Below are positions 61,663 through 64,000 of a stretch of 64,000 nt of DNA, in pieces. Position numbers and translations under genes: made by a program. The stretch's first letter is position 1. Each line of letters begins with the position of its first letter. Source of the DNA: Tautonia marina (GTDB lineage: Bacteria > Planctomycetota > Planctomycetia > Isosphaerales > Isosphaeraceae); NCBI RefSeq assembly GCF_009177065.1, contig NZ_WEZF01000002.1:434001-498000 (forward strand), written 5' to 3'. A model generated the notes under the pieces. It was not told where the DNA came from, did not search any database, and saw only the letters and a list, made by a program, of their open reading frames with translations.

Positions 61663-63314
61663 CCCGGCCCCCGGACAATCATCCCCGGCTTGGCCCCGGT
61701 GTGGACGCCGTTCCGCACCACGGCCTGGCCGTTGACGAACACGTCTCGAACGCCGACCGAACGCTGGTGCGGTTCCTCGTACGTTGCGCGGTCGATGATC
61801 GTCTCCGGATCGAAGATCACCACATCGGCATACATCCCTTCCCGAAGCAATCCCCGGTCCCGGATCGACAGGCGATCGGCCACCGCCGAGGTCATCTTGC
61901 GGATCGCGTCCTCCAGCGAAATGACTCCTTCCTCCCGCACATACTTGCCCAGGATCCGCGGGTAGGTCCCGTACGATCGAGGATGCACCAGGCCGGTCGC
62001 CTTCTCCGGATCGTGCCCTCCCGCGTCGGTGCCGAACTTCATCCAGGGCTGTTGCATCTGAAGCGCAACGTTTTCCTCACTCATCATGATGTAGATGGTG
62101 CTGATTCGTTGTCCTTCGAGGATCAGCAGATCAATGGCCGCATCGATCCAGTCCTTCCCCTGGGCCTTGGCGATCTCCGAGAGCCGCTTGCCGGCAAAGG
62201 CTTTCGTTTCCGGCTTGGTCAGGCCGAGCACGATGACGTTCTCCGGCCCGGAAAGCTCGGCAAGGTTCTCCCACTCCGAGGTCGGATTGAGGATCTCCTC
62301 CTTGATCTTCGCCCGCATCTCGGGATTGGCGAGATTCTCGTACAGCTTTCCATCGGCCGACGCCCACGGCGGCAGGGCCGCGGTCAGGCCGGTTCCCCCG
62401 GCAGTGTACGGGTACATGTTCGCACTGACATCCTGCCCTTCGGCTCGGGCAGCGTTGATCCGCTCAATCGCCCGGATGGCCTTCGGCCAGTTCCGCGTAC
62501 CAGCGGCCTTCAGGTGGTAGATCTCGACCGGAACCCCTCCCTCGCGGCCGATCCGGATCGCCTCGTCCATCGCTTCGAGAAACTGGTCAGCCTCCGATCG
62601 AAGGTGCGTGATATAAACCCCTCCGTAGGGCGCCATCACCTTCGCCAACTCGATCAGGTCTTCCGTCCCGACAAAGCTATCGGGCGGATAGATCAACGCC
62701 GACGCCAGACCGAAGGCCCCGCCTTCCATCGCGTCCCGGACCAGGACGCGCATCTGCTCAAGCTCCTCCGCCGTCGGGGGCCCCTGAGTCATCCCCTTGA
62801 CGTAGCTCCGAACGGACCCCGACCCCACGAACGAGCCGAAGTTGACCGACCCGCCATGCTCCTGCATCGCCTTGAGCCAGCGATCGAAGCCGCCCGGCAC
62901 GTCGAATTCCTTCAGGTCCTTGCTCGGCGCGTTCGAGGTTCCTTCCCCCATGATCTCGGTCGTCACCCCCTGCGTCACCTTGCCGATCACCCGGCCGTCT
63001 CCGGTGAGCAATGCCCCTCGCGAGTGACTCTGGATATCAATAAACCCTGGAGCGATCACCATGCCGGTCGCGTCGATCCGTTCCGTCGCCTCGATGCCGT
63101 CGAGCATCCCCGCCGGGGTAATCCGGGCGATCCGGTCCCCCTTCAGCCCGACATCTCCATAAAACCAGGCGTTGCCCGTTCCATCGATCACCCGGCCGTT
63201 CTGGAGGATGACATCGTAAGGGAAATCCTCCTTGATTCCTCCTCTCAGCGAACTCGCATCAACGACCAGAAGCGTCAGACCGATAACCCCAAAACACCAA
63301 AAACGAACGTTCAT
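61647..63314 (-). CDS. N-acyl-D-amino-acid deacylase/D-aminoacylase family protein
   Basis: An exported amidohydrolase. The ATG at 63312-63314 has GGAG 6 bases upstream and opens a signal-like helix (about 5-20). Then 'DVILQNGRVIDGTGNAW' and 'VIAPGFIDIQSHSRGALL' follow, and the barrel ends with 'GTDAGGH', a likely catalytic Asp. The first metal-binding HxH is QxH (Gln95, His97), and the usual Cys of the family is Glu in MGEGTS. Histidines remain in YITHLRSE and EIYHLKAAG. It may use a single metal. The substrate is not predictable. Confidence 0.87.
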   Translation of the reverse strand: MNVRFWCFGVIGLTLLVVDASSLRGGIKEDFPYDVILQNGRVIDGTGNAWFYGDVGLKGDRIARITPAGMLDGIEATERIDATGMVIAPGFIDIQSHSRGALLTGDGRVIGKVTQGVTTEIMGEGTSNAPSKDLKEFDVPGGFDRWLKAMQEHGGSVNFGSFVGSGSVRSYVKGMTQGPPTAEELEQMRVLVRDAMEGGAFGLASALIYPPDSFVGTEDLIELAKVMAPYGGVYITHLRSEADQFLEAMDEAIRIGREGGVPVEIYHLKAAGTRNWPKAIRAIERINAARAEGQDVSANMYPYTAGGTGLTAALPPWASADGKLYENLANPEMRAKIKEEILNPTSEWENLAELSGPENVIVLGLTKPETKAFAGKRLSEIAKAQGKDWIDAAIDLLILEGQRISTIYIMMSEENVALQMQQPWMKFGTDAGGHDPEKATGLVHPRSYGTYPRILGKYVREEGVISLEDAIRKMTSAVADRLSIRDRGLLREGMYADVVIFDPETIIDRATYEEPHQRSVGVRDVFVNGQAVVRNGVHTGAKPGMIVRGPGYRAD

Positions 63315-63387
63315 GTTTTTCTCCATAAGTCCGCTTCGTTCGTCGACGGGGTTCGATTTCCGGCACCATTGGGCCTGGGCTCGGTGG

Positions 63388-64000
63388 TTATCCGCCATAC
63401 GCCCCGTATTGCTTCAAGCCCTTCGTATAGAGCCACCGGCAGAGCACCGCGAAGAAGACGGCCCAGAACAGACCGAGCAGTAACCCCTCGACCAGTTCGC
63501 TTCCTTCCATTTTCCCCAGAAAGATCACCGCCGGGAAATACGCCATGTACTGGAAGGGGAGGATCTTCAGCAGGCCCGCCCAGAAGGGAGGGAGGAAGTC
63601 GAGCGGCAGCATCTGACCCGAGATGAAGAAGTTCAAGGTCATCACCACCCAGAGAATGGACGTGATTTCCAGGAACCAGAAGCCGACCATCCCTACACTC
63701 GCCTCGAAAAAGAAGCCGATCAAAAAGGCGAGCACCAAAGACACCGCGTAGGCCAGCCAGATCATCGGGTCCGTCGGGATGTTGCCGACGAAGAAGGTGT
63801 AGCAGATGCCGAACAACACCGCGTACGGCAAGGCCGATCCAATGATATAAGCCGTCTTGTGCGCCATTCGATACGACAGCAGATAGCCGATCAGATCAAG
63901 CGGTTGGATCAAATACTTCTTCAGGGTCCCGTCACGGACTTCTCGGGCGATTCCCCCGGCCAGCCCCGGCATGCTGGAGAACATCCGGCTGATGTTCACA
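63388..64000 (-). CDS. ABC-2 family transporter permease (5' end missing)
   Basis: Runs off the right edge; 204 residues of the C-terminal part are visible. The segment '[30 protein letters not shown]' and about five membrane helices fit the ABC-2 permease group (PF06182-like). These pair with a second permease and an ATP-binding protein, which should lie outside the window. The gene is only 73 bp from the D-aminoacylase start, on the same strand, so it could be its upstream operon partner. Confidence 0.82.
   Translation of the reverse strand, partial: VNISRMFSSMPGLAGGIAREVRDGTLKKYLIQPLDLIGYLLSYRMAHKTAYIIGSALPYAVLFGICYTFFVGNIPTDPMIWLAYAVSLVLAFLIGFFFEASVGMVGFWFLEITSILWVVMTLNFFISGQMLPLDFLPPFWAGLLKILPFQYMAYFPAVIFLGKMEGSELVEGLLLGLFWAVFFAVLCRWLYTKGLKQYGAYGG

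Noticed and set aside
1-64000. tRNA, rRNA, CRISPR arrays, insertion sequences, prophage
   Set aside because: I read the intergenic regions for tRNA T-loop motifs, regular repeats and transposase frames and found none.

Overview
The window looks like a chromosomal segment of a planctomycete, most likely of the Isosphaerales/Gemmatales side. This rests on family content and composition, not on a marker-gene comparison: high GC, a DUF1549/DUF1553 c-type cytochrome protein beside a DUF1501 protein, a Tat-exported Gfo/Idh/MocA oxidoreductase, a small membrane protein with an NPYEAP tail, an aspartate kinase with four ACT domains, and an argG, dnaB, rplI, ssb, rpsF, pth, rplY set typical of a core chromosome. 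I see no rRNA, tRNA, CRISPR array, insertion sequence or phage gene. Both edges cut genes: apgM on the left and an ABC-2 permease on the right.

Layout. 1-8 kb: end of apgM, lysC, argG, then on the minus strand a nitrilase-family amidase, asnB, a small membrane protein and dtd. 8-17.5 kb: a Kef-type antiporter, a DedA protein, a solo ModA, a membrane-anchored P-loop ATPase followed by an XPB-like helicase, an exported esterase and a small coupled membrane protein. 17.6-24.4 kb, minus strand: the translation/replication cluster rplY-pth-rpsF-ssb-rplI-dnaB (no rpsR), preceded by a 1 kb gene-free stretch with inverted repeats and a HAD phosphatase.

24.8-33.3 kb is the most unusual region. A heavy-metal P1B-type ATPase is fused at its C-terminus to an HflK-like SPFH/band-7 domain. 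It is followed by an HflC-like protein and a third SPFH protein that overlap by 4 bp. After a probable new promoter comes an ExbB-ExbD-ExbD-membrane protein operon without TonB. I read the first part as a possible metal exporter that carries its own membrane-microdomain scaffold.

33.4-50.9 kb holds accessory metabolism: an EVE protein, a VOC protein, an ADP-forming acyl-CoA synthetase fused to a GNAT domain, the DUF1549/DUF1501 pair, a beta-helix protein, divergent SDR and 2-hydroxyacid dehydrogenase genes, an exported methyltransferase coupled to an APC permease, a Gfo/Idh/MocA oxidoreductase, a CAP-domain secreted protein, a Rieske protein and a quinone oxidoreductase. 50.9-54.3 kb is a two-gene biosynthetic cassette: a free-standing A-T-TE NRPS-like enzyme with an aromatic-type specificity code, and a methyltransferase. 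54.5-64 kb: EttA, an exported-type amidohydrolase family member, hisS-hisZ-hisG, a D-aminoacylase-like protein and the truncated ABC-2 permease.
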